A stretch of DNA of 26,743 nt from Sphingomonas sp. CCH9-E2 (lineage in GTDB: Bacteria; Pseudomonadota; Alphaproteobacteria; Sphingomonadales; Sphingomonadaceae), in contig NZ_LSJM01000367.1 in assembly GCF_001557215.1 (NCBI RefSeq), positions 1-26,743 of the forward strand. Direction: 5' to 3'. Below the pieces are notes generated by a model. The model was given only the letters and a program-made list of their open reading frames with translations. It searched no databases and was not told the DNA's origin. A program made the position numbers and the translations under genes. Within the stretch, counting starts at the first letter, position 1. The number at the start of each line of letters is the position of its first letter. Below are positions 1 through 7,632 of this stretch, piece by piece.

Positions 1-224
1 CCCGCCTGTGGCATGCGGCGCGTGAGCGTCTGCTCGCCGCGCCGGGCGGTTGCGAGGAAATGGTCGAGGAGACGATCGGCCCGGTCGAAGCGCCGCAGCT
101 GGCCGATTGCGTCGCGCTGCTCTGCGCGCCGGCGCTGGTGCCGGGCTGCTCGGTCGACGATTATTGGGTCGATGCCATGCCGGGTATCCCGGGTTTGCCC
201 AACCAGGACGCGATCGCGGCCTGA
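1..224 (+). CDS. 3' end of an unidentified protein (partial)
   Basis: This is an open reading frame in the third forward frame, already open at the left edge and ending with TGA at 222-224. About 73 residues are visible. The composition looks like real soluble protein (RLWHAARERLLAAPGGCEEM near the start, then acidic and hydrophobic stretches), unlike the arginine-rich translations of the other two frames. Two closely spaced cysteines (in the DCVALLCAP stretch) and a GCSVDDYWVDAMPGIPGLP segment near the end are the most distinctive parts. I do not recognise the family. It is followed by a strong hairpin shared with the converging sugar transporter gene. The assignment as coding is fairly secure; the function is unknown. 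Confidence 0.55.
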   Translation, partial: RLWHAARERLLAAPGGCEEMVEETIGPVEAPQLADCVALLCAPALVPGCSVDDYWVDAMPGIPGLPNQDAIAA

Positions 225-275
225 CACGAACTGCAAGGGGGCGCTCACCGCACGCCCCCTCCCAGATCCCCCGAA

Positions 276-310
276 GAAGGGGCCGGTGCGATCCCTCCGC
301 CGGCCCCTTC
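276..310. terminator. Hairpin between converging genes, probably a bidirectional terminator
   Basis: An 11-bp perfect stem (GAAGGGGCCGG at 276-286 pairing with 300-310) with a 13-nt loop is followed on the plus strand by GACCTTTT. It lies between the stop of the upstream partial gene (224) and the stop of the converging transporter (324). A second small stem GGGGGCG/CGCCCCC precedes it at about 237-257. On the minus strand the trailing T-run is weak, so termination there is less certain. Confidence 0.55.
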
Positions 311-323
311 GACCTTTTCGGGC

Positions 324-1757
324 TCAGCCCGCGACCGGCCCGTCATACGGACGACGAGCATAATAACCGAAGCCGGCGATGATCGCGTAGCACAGGGCCG
401 GGAGCGCAAAGGCAAGCGCGAGGCTGCCGGTGTTGTCGGCAATCGCGCCGGTCGCCAGCGGGATGACTGCGCCGCCAAAGATGGCAACGTTGATGATCCC
501 CGACCCGTCCGCGGCGCGACTGCCCAGCTTTTCGCTCGCAAGGCTGAAGATCGTCGGAAACATGATCGAGTTCATCAGGCCGATGGCGAGCAGCGAGTAA
601 GCGGCGACGGTACCGGTGGTGTTGGCGGAAATCACGATCAGGGCAATCGCGCCGACCGCAACAAAGGCAAGGAGCTTGCCCGGGCTGATAACCCGCATCA
701 ACGCCGATCCGATGAAGCGGCCAACCATTGCGCCGCCCCAGTAGATCGACACCATCCATCCGATGACCGATTCCGGCTGGCCGAGCACCCGGTCGAGTGC
801 GAGGTAGTTGATGATCAGCGAGCCGATCGAAACCTCGGCACCGACATAGAGGAAGATGCAAAGCGCGCCGAAACTGAAGCGACGACGCGACAGCAGGTCG
901 TTGCCGTACAGCCAGACCACCGGGGCCGCCATGATCAGCACCAGCCCGGCGAGCGCATTGACCTCGACCGCGAGAACCGCGCCGATGATGAACAGGACGA
1001 GACCGGCGGTATAGCGCGGGACGCTGACGAATTCCTTGTCGCCCATCGTGGCGGCGCTGTGCGGCAGCCGGTTGCGGAACGCCCAGACCGCGATGGCGAC
1101 GACGGCGAGTGCTGCGGCGATGCCGAGATAGCCGTTGACGATCGCCTGGCTTTCGGCCGTGCGATAGGCGTCGAGCGCGGCCCCCGACAGCTGGTCGGCG
1201 GTCACGGCGGCAAGGCTGCCGAGGATCACGATCGCGCCGACATAGGGAAACACCGTGGTGCCGAGCGAGTTGAACGCCTGCGCAAAGGTCAGGCGGCTAT
1301 GCGCGGTCTGCGGCTTGCCGAGCAGCGAAATCAGCGGGTTGGCGACGACCTGGACGATCACCACCCCGCTCGCCAGCACGAACAATGCGCCGAGGAAGAG
1401 CGCATAGGTCGCGTTCTGGGCCGCGGGGATGAAGAGCAGGCAGCCGACGATCATGATGACCAGGCCCGCCACTGCGCCGCGCATATAGCCCAGCTTCTTG
1501 ACCAGCTTCGCGCCGGGAATCCCGATCACCAGATAGGCGGTGAAAAAGCAGAACTGGATCAGCATCGCCTGCGTGAAGTTGAGCGTGAACAGCTCCTTCA
1601 ACTTGGGGATGATGACGTCGTTGAGCGACGTGATGCCGCCGAAGATGAAGAACAGCGCGAAGACGAAGACCTGAAGGTCCGGGGCGTTCACCCCTTGCGC
1701 GCCCGGATCGCCCGGATTTGGGTCGGTCGAGCTCATATCGATGACGGGTGCGGCCAA
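324..1757 (-). CDS. gluP: FucP/GluP-type sugar:H+ symporter (MFS)
   Basis: This is a 477-residue, very hydrophobic protein with about 12 membrane segments. Features typical of the FucP branch of the major facilitator superfamily are visible: FALFFIFGGITSLNDVIIPKLK near the N-terminus, QFCFFTAYLVIGIPG, VQVVANPLISLLG, and LTFAQAFNSLGTTVFPYVGA in the first half, and GLMNSIMFPTIFSLA near the end. The family imports fucose, glucose, galactose or related sugars with protons across the inner membrane; the exact substrate cannot be read from sequence. I chose the TTG start at 1757 because AGGAGAGG lies 4-5 nt before it. The first ATG, at 1736, has no good ribosome binding site. A LacI-type operator sits immediately upstream. 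The gene is divergent from the peptide cassette and the hexuronate genes, which suggests a shared carbohydrate-utilisation locus. Confidence 0.88.
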   Translation of the reverse strand: MAAPVIDMSSTDPNPGDPGAQGVNAPDLQVFVFALFFIFGGITSLNDVIIPKLKELFTLNFTQAMLIQFCFFTAYLVIGIPGAKLVKKLGYMRGAVAGLVIMIVGCLLFIPAAQNATYALFLGALFVLASGVVIVQVVANPLISLLGKPQTAHSRLTFAQAFNSLGTTVFPYVGAIVILGSLAAVTADQLSGAALDAYRTAESQAIVNGYLGIAAALAVVAIAVWAFRNRLPHSAATMGDKEFVSVPRYTAGLVLFIIGAVLAVEVNALAGLVLIMAAPVVWLYGNDLLSRRRFSFGALCIFLYVGAEVSIGSLIINYLALDRVLGQPESVIGWMVSIYWGGAMVGRFIGSALMRVISPGKLLAFVAVGAIALIVISANTTGTVAAYSLLAIGLMNSIMFPTIFSLASEKLGSRAADGSGIINVAIFGGAVIPLATGAIADNTGSLALAFALPALCYAIIAGFGYYARRPYDGPVAG

Positions 1758-1768
1758 TGCGCCTCTCC

Positions 1769-1782
1769 TGATAACGTTGTCA
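1769..1782. promoter_or_regulatory. LacI-family operator upstream of gluP
   Basis: TGATAACGTTGTCA is a 14-bp near-perfect palindrome (one mismatched pair) centred on CG, the usual form of operators bound by LacI-family repressors. It adjoins the ribosome binding site of the transporter gene, so a bound repressor would block transcription near or just after initiation. No LacI-family gene lies in the window, so the regulator must be encoded elsewhere. Confidence 0.65.
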
Positions 1783-2037
1783 GCTGCCCGGATGTTTAAC
1801 CCCGTGGACGGGAAAGGCGAGGGGGAAAGTGCGTCGATGCGGCTATGCCGCTGGTTTCGTTCACATTGCCGGTTCGCTGGTCAAAATCGGGTATGTCAGC
1901 GCTGCCCCCACCACGGCTTTAGGCTGATCTGTGCGCGCGGTGCCGGTATCGCATTTGAAGATCGACATCAGCGTCGCGCGGATGTTTTGTCGAGACGGCG
2001 CAGCGACTGTGGCTGACACGAACTGGGGGGAATGATC
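1783..2037. other. Divergent intergenic region
   Basis: This region separates the transporter from the putative precursor peptide and should hold both promoters. I see no convincing -35/-10 pair for either gene. Short ORFs crossing it have no ribosome binding site and low-complexity translations, so I do not call them. GGGGGGAA at about 2025-2032 is the ribosome binding site of the downstream peptide. Confidence 0.5.
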
Positions 2038-2187
2038 ATGGAAACGCAGCAGTTCGATCGCGAAGACGTTCAGCCGGGCCAGTGGGTCGCCCCGCTGGAG
2101 TCGATCGAAACGTTCTCGGTGGCCGAATTCACGCAGTTCGATACGTTCCCGGGCGACGACGGTGCCGGGAGTTTTACGCACTCCTGA
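2038..2187 (+). CDS. Putative RiPP (lasso-type) precursor peptide, 49 residues
   Basis: This small gene starts with ATG at 2038 after GGGGGGAA (spacing 5-6) and ends at TGA 2185-2187, 28 bp before the cyclase gene. The product is acidic and has no Lys or Cys. Residues 16-20 read WVAPL, which resembles the Tyr-x-x-Pro-x-Leu element that lasso leader peptides use to bind their recognition protein. A Thr follows at position 25 and another at 32; lasso leaders normally carry Thr two residues before the core. If Thr32 is that residue, the core is 16 residues (Phe34 to Ser49) with Asp40 or Asp41 at ring position 7 or 8. If Thr25 is used, the core starts at Ser27 with Asp35 at position 9. The first choice matches the leader spacing better, but Phe as ring residue 1 is unusual. 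Gene position and leader-like motif support the call; the core is inference. Confidence 0.6.
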   Translation: METQQFDREDVQPGQWVAPLESIETFSVAEFTQFDTFPGDDGAGSFTHS

Positions 2188-2215
2188 CGTCGGGCGTTAG
2201 CTTGATCCAAGCCAG

Positions 2216-4147
2216 ATGAGCGAGTTTCGCGGGTATGTTGCCCATGCTGCGGACGCGCTGACCGAACAGGATCGGGCACGAATCGGTGCCCCCTTTGTTA
2301 GCAATGGCATCGCCAAAACGCGGGTGTGGCGCGACGACGTCGCCGCGCTCGCGCATGCGCAGCGGATCGTAACCGTCGAAGACTCGGCTGAGCGCCAGCC
2401 CACCCCGGATGCGAGCGGGCGCGTGGTGCTGTTCGACGGCTATCTCTTCGACCCCGATCCGTTGCGTTCGGAGCTGGGTCTTCCCCCGCGTACGCCCGAT
2501 TCTCAGATCGTGGCTGCGTGGCTGGGCCGCCATGGCTTCGACGCGCTGCACCGGCTGAAGGGAGATTTCTGCTGCGCGTTCTGGGATCCGCGCGTCCGGC
2601 AGCTGCACCTGATCGTCGCGCCGATGGTGATGCGGACCATTTACTGGCATGCGCGCGCAGGCGGGTTCTGGTTCGCGACGACGTTAAGCGCGCTGCACCA
2701 GTTTTCCGGAGTGCCCGACCAGATCGATCCCCTTCAGCTGGCGCTTCAGTTCACCGTCAATGTCGGCGATCCAGCAGCCACGCTGTACAAGGATATCCGG
2801 CTGGTCCTGCCCGGCACGCATCTTGTTGCGGGGCCCAGCGGGGTGCAGGAGCGGCAGTTCTGGCAGCTCGACCCCCGCCGCCGCGTTGCGCTGAAATCAC
2901 CGGAGGAAGGGGTCGAGGCGGCGCGCGCACTGCTGGACCAGGCGGTCCGGCGCAGCCTGCGGGCGGCCAATACCCCCGGGCTGTTGCTGTCGGGCGGACT
3001 GGACAGCGCCGCTGTTGGCGCGTCGGCGGCGCGGATGATCGATCCCCGTCCGCTTGACAGCTACACGGTCGAGCCCCCGCCGGGGCATGAACTCGCGGCG
3101 CGCGGTGGCTGGTATGATCGCGAACGCCCGCATGTCGAGGCGCTTGCGGCACTGCATGCCAATCTTCGCCCCCAGTTCGTTCATTCGACCGATCCCGCGT
3201 CGTTCGAGGATGACCCCACCCCCTTTTTCGTGGCCGGCGGCCGGCCGCAGATCAATGCCACCCATATCGGCTGGTTCGATCCGGCCTATCGCGCCGCGCA
3301 GCGCGATGGCCATAACGTCCTGTTGACGGGCCAATCCGGCAATCTGACGCTCAGCTATACCGGGCTGCGCGGGCTTGCCGATCTGGCGCGCAGCGGGCGG
3401 ATCGACCTGCTGATCCGGTTGCTGCCGGGCGTCGCGCGATATCGCCAGAACACGATCTGGGGCACGCTCAAGGGCGAGGTGCTGCTCCCCGCCTTGCCGT
3501 CGAAGCTGCGCGCGGCATTGTGGCGCTGGCGTCATGGCGATGCCGCGCCGTCCACCAAATATGCCGCGATCCGGTCCGACTTCGCCGCCGCCATGGGGCT
3601 CGATGCCGTGTTGCAGGCGCAGGGCGATGACGGGTTATCCTTCTATGGCCCCGACAGCCGCAAGCTCATCGCACGGCACCTTGGTCCGCTGCGCGTGAAC
3701 TTGCTTGAAAACGTCCGCACGATCCGGACCGTTTACGGGATCGAGCTGCGCGATCCGCTGGCGGACCCCGACCTGGTCGAATTCTGCCTCGCGATCCCGC
3801 GCGAACACTATCTGCTGGGCGGTGTCCAGCGCAGTCTCGCGCGCCGGGTGCTCGCCGATCGCCTGCCCGATGCGCTGCTGGCCGAGCGCAGGATCGGGCG
3901 GCAGAATCCCGAATGGTTCACCCGAATCTCCGCCCAGCGCGAGCGCTTCGCGGCGGAGATCGAGCGGCTGGCCAATGTCCCGCTCGCGGCCGAGATGCTC
4001 GATCTGCCGCGCCTCAAGCAGCTGATCGATCACTGGCCGGAGGATGCTGCGGCCGCCGAAGCCCGCCGGTTTGACCTCGAGGTGCTGCTTCCGCGCGCCG
4101 TTCAGATGGGTCGCTTCATCCGCTGGAGTGAACGGGGCAATCACTGA
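2216..4147 (+). CDS. Asparagine-synthetase-like lasso-peptide cyclase homologue
   Basis: This is a 643-residue protein with the two-domain layout of asparagine synthetase B: an N-terminal glutaminase-like domain (about 1-200) and a C-terminal ATP-pyrophosphatase domain with the PP-loop SGGLDS at residues 259-264. Residue 2 is Ser, so the catalytic Cys2 of true glutamine-dependent asparagine synthetases is absent. Loss of this Cys is known for McjC-type cyclases, which adenylate a side-chain carboxylate and join it to the core N-terminus. The segment GDFCCAFWD (about 115-124) is the usual remnant of the glutaminase fold. The start at 2216 is the only in-frame ATG after a stop at 2198-2200. Its ribosome binding site is poor, suggesting coupling to the precursor gene 28 bp upstream. 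A free-standing amino-acid-metabolism role is the alternative, but the PqqD-like neighbour argues against it. Confidence 0.78.
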   Translation: MSEFRGYVAHAADALTEQDRARIGAPFVSNGIAKTRVWRDDVAALAHAQRIVTVEDSAERQPTPDASGRVVLFDGYLFDPDPLRSELGLPPRTPDSQIVAAWLGRHGFDALHRLKGDFCCAFWDPRVRQLHLIVAPMVMRTIYWHARAGGFWFATTLSALHQFSGVPDQIDPLQLALQFTVNVGDPAATLYKDIRLVLPGTHLVAGPSGVQERQFWQLDPRRRVALKSPEEGVEAARALLDQAVRRSLRAANTPGLLLSGGLDSAAVGASAARMIDPRPLDSYTVEPPPGHELAARGGWYDRERPHVEALAALHANLRPQFVHSTDPASFEDDPTPFFVAGGRPQINATHIGWFDPAYRAAQRDGHNVLLTGQSGNLTLSYTGLRGLADLARSGRIDLLIRLLPGVARYRQNTIWGTLKGEVLLPALPSKLRAALWRWRHGDAAPSTKYAAIRSDFAAAMGLDAVLQAQGDDGLSFYGPDSRKLIARHLGPLRVNLLENVRTIRTVYGIELRDPLADPDLVEFCLAIPREHYLLGGVQRSLARRVLADRLPDALLAERRIGRQNPEWFTRISAQRERFAAEIERLANVPLAAEMLDLPRLKQLIDHWPEDAAAAEARRFDLEVLLPRAVQMGRFIRWSERGNH

Positions 4148-4148
4148 G

Positions 4149-4163
4149 CCGACGTTCCGTCGG
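4149..4163. other. Small perfect hairpin after the cyclase gene
   Basis: CCGACG-TTC-CGTCGG forms a 6-bp perfect stem with a 3-nt loop, starting one base after the cyclase stop codon and 95 bp before the PqqD-like gene. There is no T-run, so it is more likely an mRNA 3'-end stabiliser or weak attenuator than a terminator. Confidence 0.35.
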
Positions 4164-4257
4164 GGCGCAGCCGCAGCATGCAGCAAAGGCCAATCGCGAT
4201 GTTCACAGCGGCCCCATCGCCCTATAGGCGGAGTGGCTGACTAAAGGAGAGCGAGGG

Positions 4258-4539
4258 ATGGTCGATCTGGAAACGGTGGTGGTCCGCAGCGACACGATCC
4301 TCGATGCCAGCGTAGATGACAACATCGTGGCAATGAGCGTCGCGACCGGTCAATATTACGCCATGAAGGTCACCAGCCGTGCGATCTGGCAACGATTGGA
4401 CACGCCCGTGCGCGTCGACGCGCTTTGCGCCGAGCTGGCCGACGCCTATCAGGCGCCGCTGGCAACGGTTCAGGCCGATACTTTGGCGTTCCTCAACTAT
4501 CTGGAAGCCGAGAAGATGATCGAGCGTCGGGAGCAATGA
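4258..4539 (+). CDS. PqqD-like RiPP recognition element (lasso B1-type)
   Basis: This is a 93-residue protein of the PqqD fold. It has an N-terminal beta-rich part (VVVRSDTILDASVDDNIVAM) followed by SVATGQYYAMKVTSRAIW, the typical 'x-x-G-x-Y-x-x-x-x-x-x-x-x-x-I-W' signature, and a C-terminal helical half ending in FLNYLEAEKMIERR. PqqD-like domains bind leader peptides and hand them to the modifying enzymes; in split lasso systems this is protein B1. The ribosome binding site AAAGGAGAG is strong. Its place downstream of a precursor and an asparagine-synthetase-like gene fits a lasso-type set. No transglutaminase-like B2 peptidase follows; the next gene, 43 bp away, is a sugar-acid dehydratase. 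Confidence 0.82.
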   Translation: MVDLETVVVRSDTILDASVDDNIVAMSVATGQYYAMKVTSRAIWQRLDTPVRVDALCAELADAYQAPLATVQADTLAFLNYLEAEKMIERREQ

Positions 4540-4582
4540 TAGCGTGCAGTGCGATGAGCCATGCAACCGTGGAGGTGCCGCA

Positions 4583-6061
4583 ATGCCGCGTGCGCTGAAA
4601 ATCGCCCCTTCCGACGATGTCCTGACGATGCTGGAAAATGGCGAGGTGGGTGATCGCGTCGGGTTTGACGGCGGGTCGGTGCAGCTGATCGATGCGGTCG
4701 AGCGCGGGCACAAGGTCGCGCTGCACGCGATCGCGGACGGCGCAACGGTGCGCAAGTTCGGCTTCCCGATCGGGCGGGCGACCCGGTCGATCGCGGCGGG
4801 GGAACATGTGCATGTCCATAACCTGCAAACCGCGCTGGCGGGGCAGGGCAGCTACGCCTTTGACACCGGTAGCAGCGCGCCGCAGCCTGCGCCATCGGCG
4901 GCGACGTTTATGGGGTATCGCCGCGCCGATGGCCAGGTGGGCACGCGCAACGAAATCTGGGTGCTGCCGACGGTCGGCTGCGTCGCGCGCACGGCGGAGC
5001 GGATCGCGCAACAGGCGGGCGAGCGCGTCGCGCATCTGGTCGATGGCGTGCACGCCTTTGCGCACCCGCACGGCTGTTCGCAGCTGGGCCACGACCTCGA
5101 CGGTACGCGCGCGATCCTCGCCAGCCTGGCGTGCCATCCCAATGCCGGGGGGGCGCTGATCATCGGCCTGGGCTGTGAGGAAAATCAGGTCGCCGCCCTG
5201 CTGGAGGCGATCCCGGAGGCGCGGCGCGGGACGGTCCGCTTTCTCGTGGCACAGGCCAGCGCGGACGAGGTGGCCGAGGGCGTCGCGCTGGTCGAGGAAC
5301 TGGCGCAGGCCGCAACGGCGCAGCGCAGCCCGGTCGGGCTCGACGCGCTGGTGCTGGGTGTCAAATGCGGCGGATCGGACGGGCTGTCGGGGCTGACCGC
5401 CAACCCGCTGGTCGGGCGCATGGCGGATCATGTGACCGGGGCGGGGGGCAGCACGATCCTGACCGAAATCCCGGAGATTTTCGGGGCCGAGCATCTGCTG
5501 ATGGAGCGCGCCGCATCGCGTAAGACGTTCGATGCGATCGTCGCCTTGGTCAACGGGTTCAAACAGCATTTCATCGACCATGGCGAGCCAGTGTCGGAAA
5601 ACCCGTCGCCCGGAAACATCACCGGCGGCATCACCACGCTGGAAGAAAAATCGCTCGGCGCGGTGCAAAAGGGCGGGACGAGCGCGGTGGTCGATGTGAT
5701 CGATTACGGCGCCCGGATCACACGGCACGGCCTGACGCTGCTCGAAGCACCGGGCAACGACGCGGTTTCGTCCACCGCGCTGGCCGCGGCGGGTGCGACA
5801 GCGATCCTGTTCACCACCGGGCGCGGCACGCCGCTTGGCTTTCCGGTGCCGACGATCAAGATTGCGTCGAACCATGACCTTGCCACCCGCAAGCCGGGCT
5901 GGATCGATTTCGATGCCGGGATGGTGCTCGACGCCGGGATGGACGCGGCCGACGCCGCGCTGTTGCAGCGGATCATCGCGATCGCCTCGGGCGAAGAGAC
6001 GGCCGCCGAGCGCAATGGCGAGCGCGAGATCGCGATCTGGAAACGTGGAGTAACCCTGTGA
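4583..6061 (+). CDS. uxaA: Altronate dehydratase family protein
   Basis: This 492-residue protein has the full UxaA layout: an N-terminal SAF-like domain (about 1-95, with GDRVGFDGG and KVALHAIADGATVRKFGFPIG) and a long C-terminal catalytic domain with GYRRADGQVGTRNEIWVLPTVGC, HPHGCSQLG, GLGCEENQ, KCGGSDGLSG, ENPSPGNITGGITTLEEKSLG and FTTGRGTPLGFPVPTIK. The family dehydrates D-altronate to 2-keto-3-deoxygluconate in the hexuronate pathway; the iron-binding cysteines are probably among those in the listed motifs. I chose the ATG at 4583 because GGAGG lies 7 nt upstream; a longer N-terminus to about 4544 has no support. The stop overlaps the next gene's GTG start by 4 bp. Galactarate dehydratase is a related alternative, but the neighbouring dehydrogenase favours altronate. 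Confidence 0.88.
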   Translation: MPRALKIAPSDDVLTMLENGEVGDRVGFDGGSVQLIDAVERGHKVALHAIADGATVRKFGFPIGRATRSIAAGEHVHVHNLQTALAGQGSYAFDTGSSAPQPAPSAATFMGYRRADGQVGTRNEIWVLPTVGCVARTAERIAQQAGERVAHLVDGVHAFAHPHGCSQLGHDLDGTRAILASLACHPNAGGALIIGLGCEENQVAALLEAIPEARRGTVRFLVAQASADEVAEGVALVEELAQAATAQRSPVGLDALVLGVKCGGSDGLSGLTANPLVGRMADHVTGAGGSTILTEIPEIFGAEHLLMERAASRKTFDAIVALVNGFKQHFIDHGEPVSENPSPGNITGGITTLEEKSLGAVQKGGTSAVVDVIDYGARITRHGLTLLEAPGNDAVSSTALAAAGATAILFTTGRGTPLGFPVPTIKIASNHDLATRKPGWIDFDAGMVLDAGMDAADAALLQRIIAIASGEETAAERNGEREIAIWKRGVTL

Positions 6062-7500
6062 CATTTCTGTCCCGCGCCACCCTGTCGGGTCTCCCCGCAA
6101 CGGTGGAGACGCCGGCGGGGCGTCCGGCCCTCAAAACCGGTATCGTCCATTTCGGGCCGGGCGCATTCCACCGCGCGCATCAGGCCGCCCATATCGATCG
6201 TCTGCTCACGGATGACCCGCGCTGGGGGATTGCTGCCGTCTCACTGCGGACGCGCGGCACGGTCGATGCACTGGCGGCGCAGGACGGGCTATATACGCTG
6301 GCGATCCGCGACGCGCAGCCATCATTGCGTGTGATCGGCGCACACAGCGCGTTTCTGGGACCGGAGGACGCAGCGCAGACCGCCGCGCTGCTCGCCGATC
6401 CTGCGGTGCGACTGGTCACCTCCACCGTGACCGAGAAGGGCTATTGCCTCGCACCCGATGGCACGCTCGACCTGTCGCATTCCGATATCGTGCACGATCT
6501 GGCGGGGGCGGGGACGCCGCGCTCGGTGGTCGGCTGGATCGTCTTGGGGCTGGCGGCGCGGCGGGCGGCGGGCGCCGCGCCGTTCACGGTGATGCCGTGC
6601 GACAATCTCGCGGATAATGGCCGCAAGCTGCACGCGGCGCTGGTCGCATATGCCGGGCAAAGCGATGAAGAACTGGCGGCATGGATCGAGACGCAGGTCG
6701 CGGTGCCGTGCACCATGGTCGATTCAATCACCCCCGCCAGCGACGCGGGCTTCTTGTCCGAGCTGACCGCGCAACTGGGCCTCGCGGATGCCGCCGCAGT
6801 GCAGCGCGAGGCGTTTGCGCAATGGGTCGTTGAGGATCTCGGGATCGACTTCGGCCCGGACCTCAAGGCGGCCGGCGTCATCCTGACCAGCGACGTCGCG
6901 GCGTGGGAGCGCGCCAAGCTGCGCATCCTCAACGGCGCGCATTCCAGCATCGCCTATCTCGGCCTGCTGCGCGGAGCAGCATCGGTGGCGGAAGCGATGC
7001 AGGACGCCGCTTTGGCACGCTTCGCCGACGCGATGGTGCGCAACGAAATCCAGCCCTTTGTCGGAACCGTACCCGGCCTCGACCTCGACCAGTATCGCGC
7101 CGATGTGCTGCAGCGCTTTCGCAATCCAGCGATCGTCCACCGGCTGGAGCAGATCGCGATCGATGGGTCGCAGAAAATCCCGTATCGCCTGGGCGATTCG
7201 CTCGCGGCGAACCGCGCCGCAGGGGTGCTGCCCCGGCATATCGTCACGGCAACGGCAGGATGGGTCGTATTCCTGCACGAGCGCGCGCGGACGGGCACGC
7301 CCATCGCCGATCCGCACGCAGCAGTGATCGCAGAACGCGCCGCCGACAACGATGCGCCAGCTTTCGCCCGTGCGCTGGCAGAGCGGGATATCGGGTTAAG
7401 CCGCGCGATGCTGGCCGACGCCGCGCTGATGGCGGCGCTGGAGCAGGCGGTGCAGGCCGTGGCCGACCGCCGCTGGGATGCGACGCCGCTGCCCGGCTGA
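6058..7500 (+). CDS. Mannitol dehydrogenase family protein, probable fructuronate reductase
   Basis: This 480-residue polyol-specific long-chain dehydrogenase has an N-terminal NAD-binding part (KTGIVHFGPGAFHRAHQA), the STVTEKGYC element at about residues 120-128, PCDNLADNG, and the catalytic K-x4-N-x2-H array at Lys287, Asn292 and His295. Members interconvert a ketose or keto-acid and a polyol or aldonate: fructuronate to mannonate (UxuB), tagaturonate to altronate (UxaB), or fructose to mannitol. Pairing with altronate dehydratase suggests a uronate substrate. The GTG start overlaps the uxaA stop in GTGA, indicating translational coupling. A mannonate dehydratase and a hexuronate isomerase are not in the window. 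Confidence 0.85.
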   Translation: MTFLSRATLSGLPATVETPAGRPALKTGIVHFGPGAFHRAHQAAHIDRLLTDDPRWGIAAVSLRTRGTVDALAAQDGLYTLAIRDAQPSLRVIGAHSAFLGPEDAAQTAALLADPAVRLVTSTVTEKGYCLAPDGTLDLSHSDIVHDLAGAGTPRSVVGWIVLGLAARRAAGAAPFTVMPCDNLADNGRKLHAALVAYAGQSDEELAAWIETQVAVPCTMVDSITPASDAGFLSELTAQLGLADAAAVQREAFAQWVVEDLGIDFGPDLKAAGVILTSDVAAWERAKLRILNGAHSSIAYLGLLRGAASVAEAMQDAALARFADAMVRNEIQPFVGTVPGLDLDQYRADVLQRFRNPAIVHRLEQIAIDGSQKIPYRLGDSLAANRAAGVLPRHIVTATAGWVVFLHERARTGTPIADPHAAVIAERAADNDAPAFARALAERDIGLSRAMLADAALMAALEQAVQAVADRRWDATPLPG

Positions 7501-7508
7501 ATAGGGGG

Positions 7509-7584
7509 TGGTGCCGGTTGCAGGAATCGAACCCGCGACCTTCGGTTTACAAAACCGCTGCTCTACCAGCTGAGCTAAACCGGC
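7509..7584 (-). tRNA. tRNA-Thr (anticodon UGU)
   Basis: The minus strand gives a complete cloverleaf of 76 nt. Acceptor arms are GCCGGTT and AACCGGC, the D-arm contains AGCTCAGCTGGTAGAGC, the anticodon loop is TTTGTAA (anticodon TGT), the T-arm contains GGTTCGATTCC, and the discriminator A is followed by an encoded CCA. It begins only 8 bp beyond the stop of the converging dehydrogenase gene. Confidence 0.95.
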
Positions 7585-7632
7585 GCGGCGGGTGGCGCTG
7601 GCGCACCCGCATCTGGATGGCGTCCCTTTGCG

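Noticed and set aside
221..2025. Direct repeat CTGACACGAACTG at 221-233 and 2013-2025 as possible insertion boundary
   Set aside because: A few 13-bp matches are expected by chance in a GC-rich window of this size, and nothing else suggests insertion ends there.
1861..2181. Minus-strand ORF across the divergent region and the precursor gene
   Set aside because: It has no ribosome binding site and a low-information translation, and it conflicts with the better-supported peptide gene on the plus strand.
4493..6100. 535-residue ORF antisense to uxaA
   Set aside because: It has an Arg-rich translation, overlaps the well-supported uxaA frame, and has no ribosome binding site.
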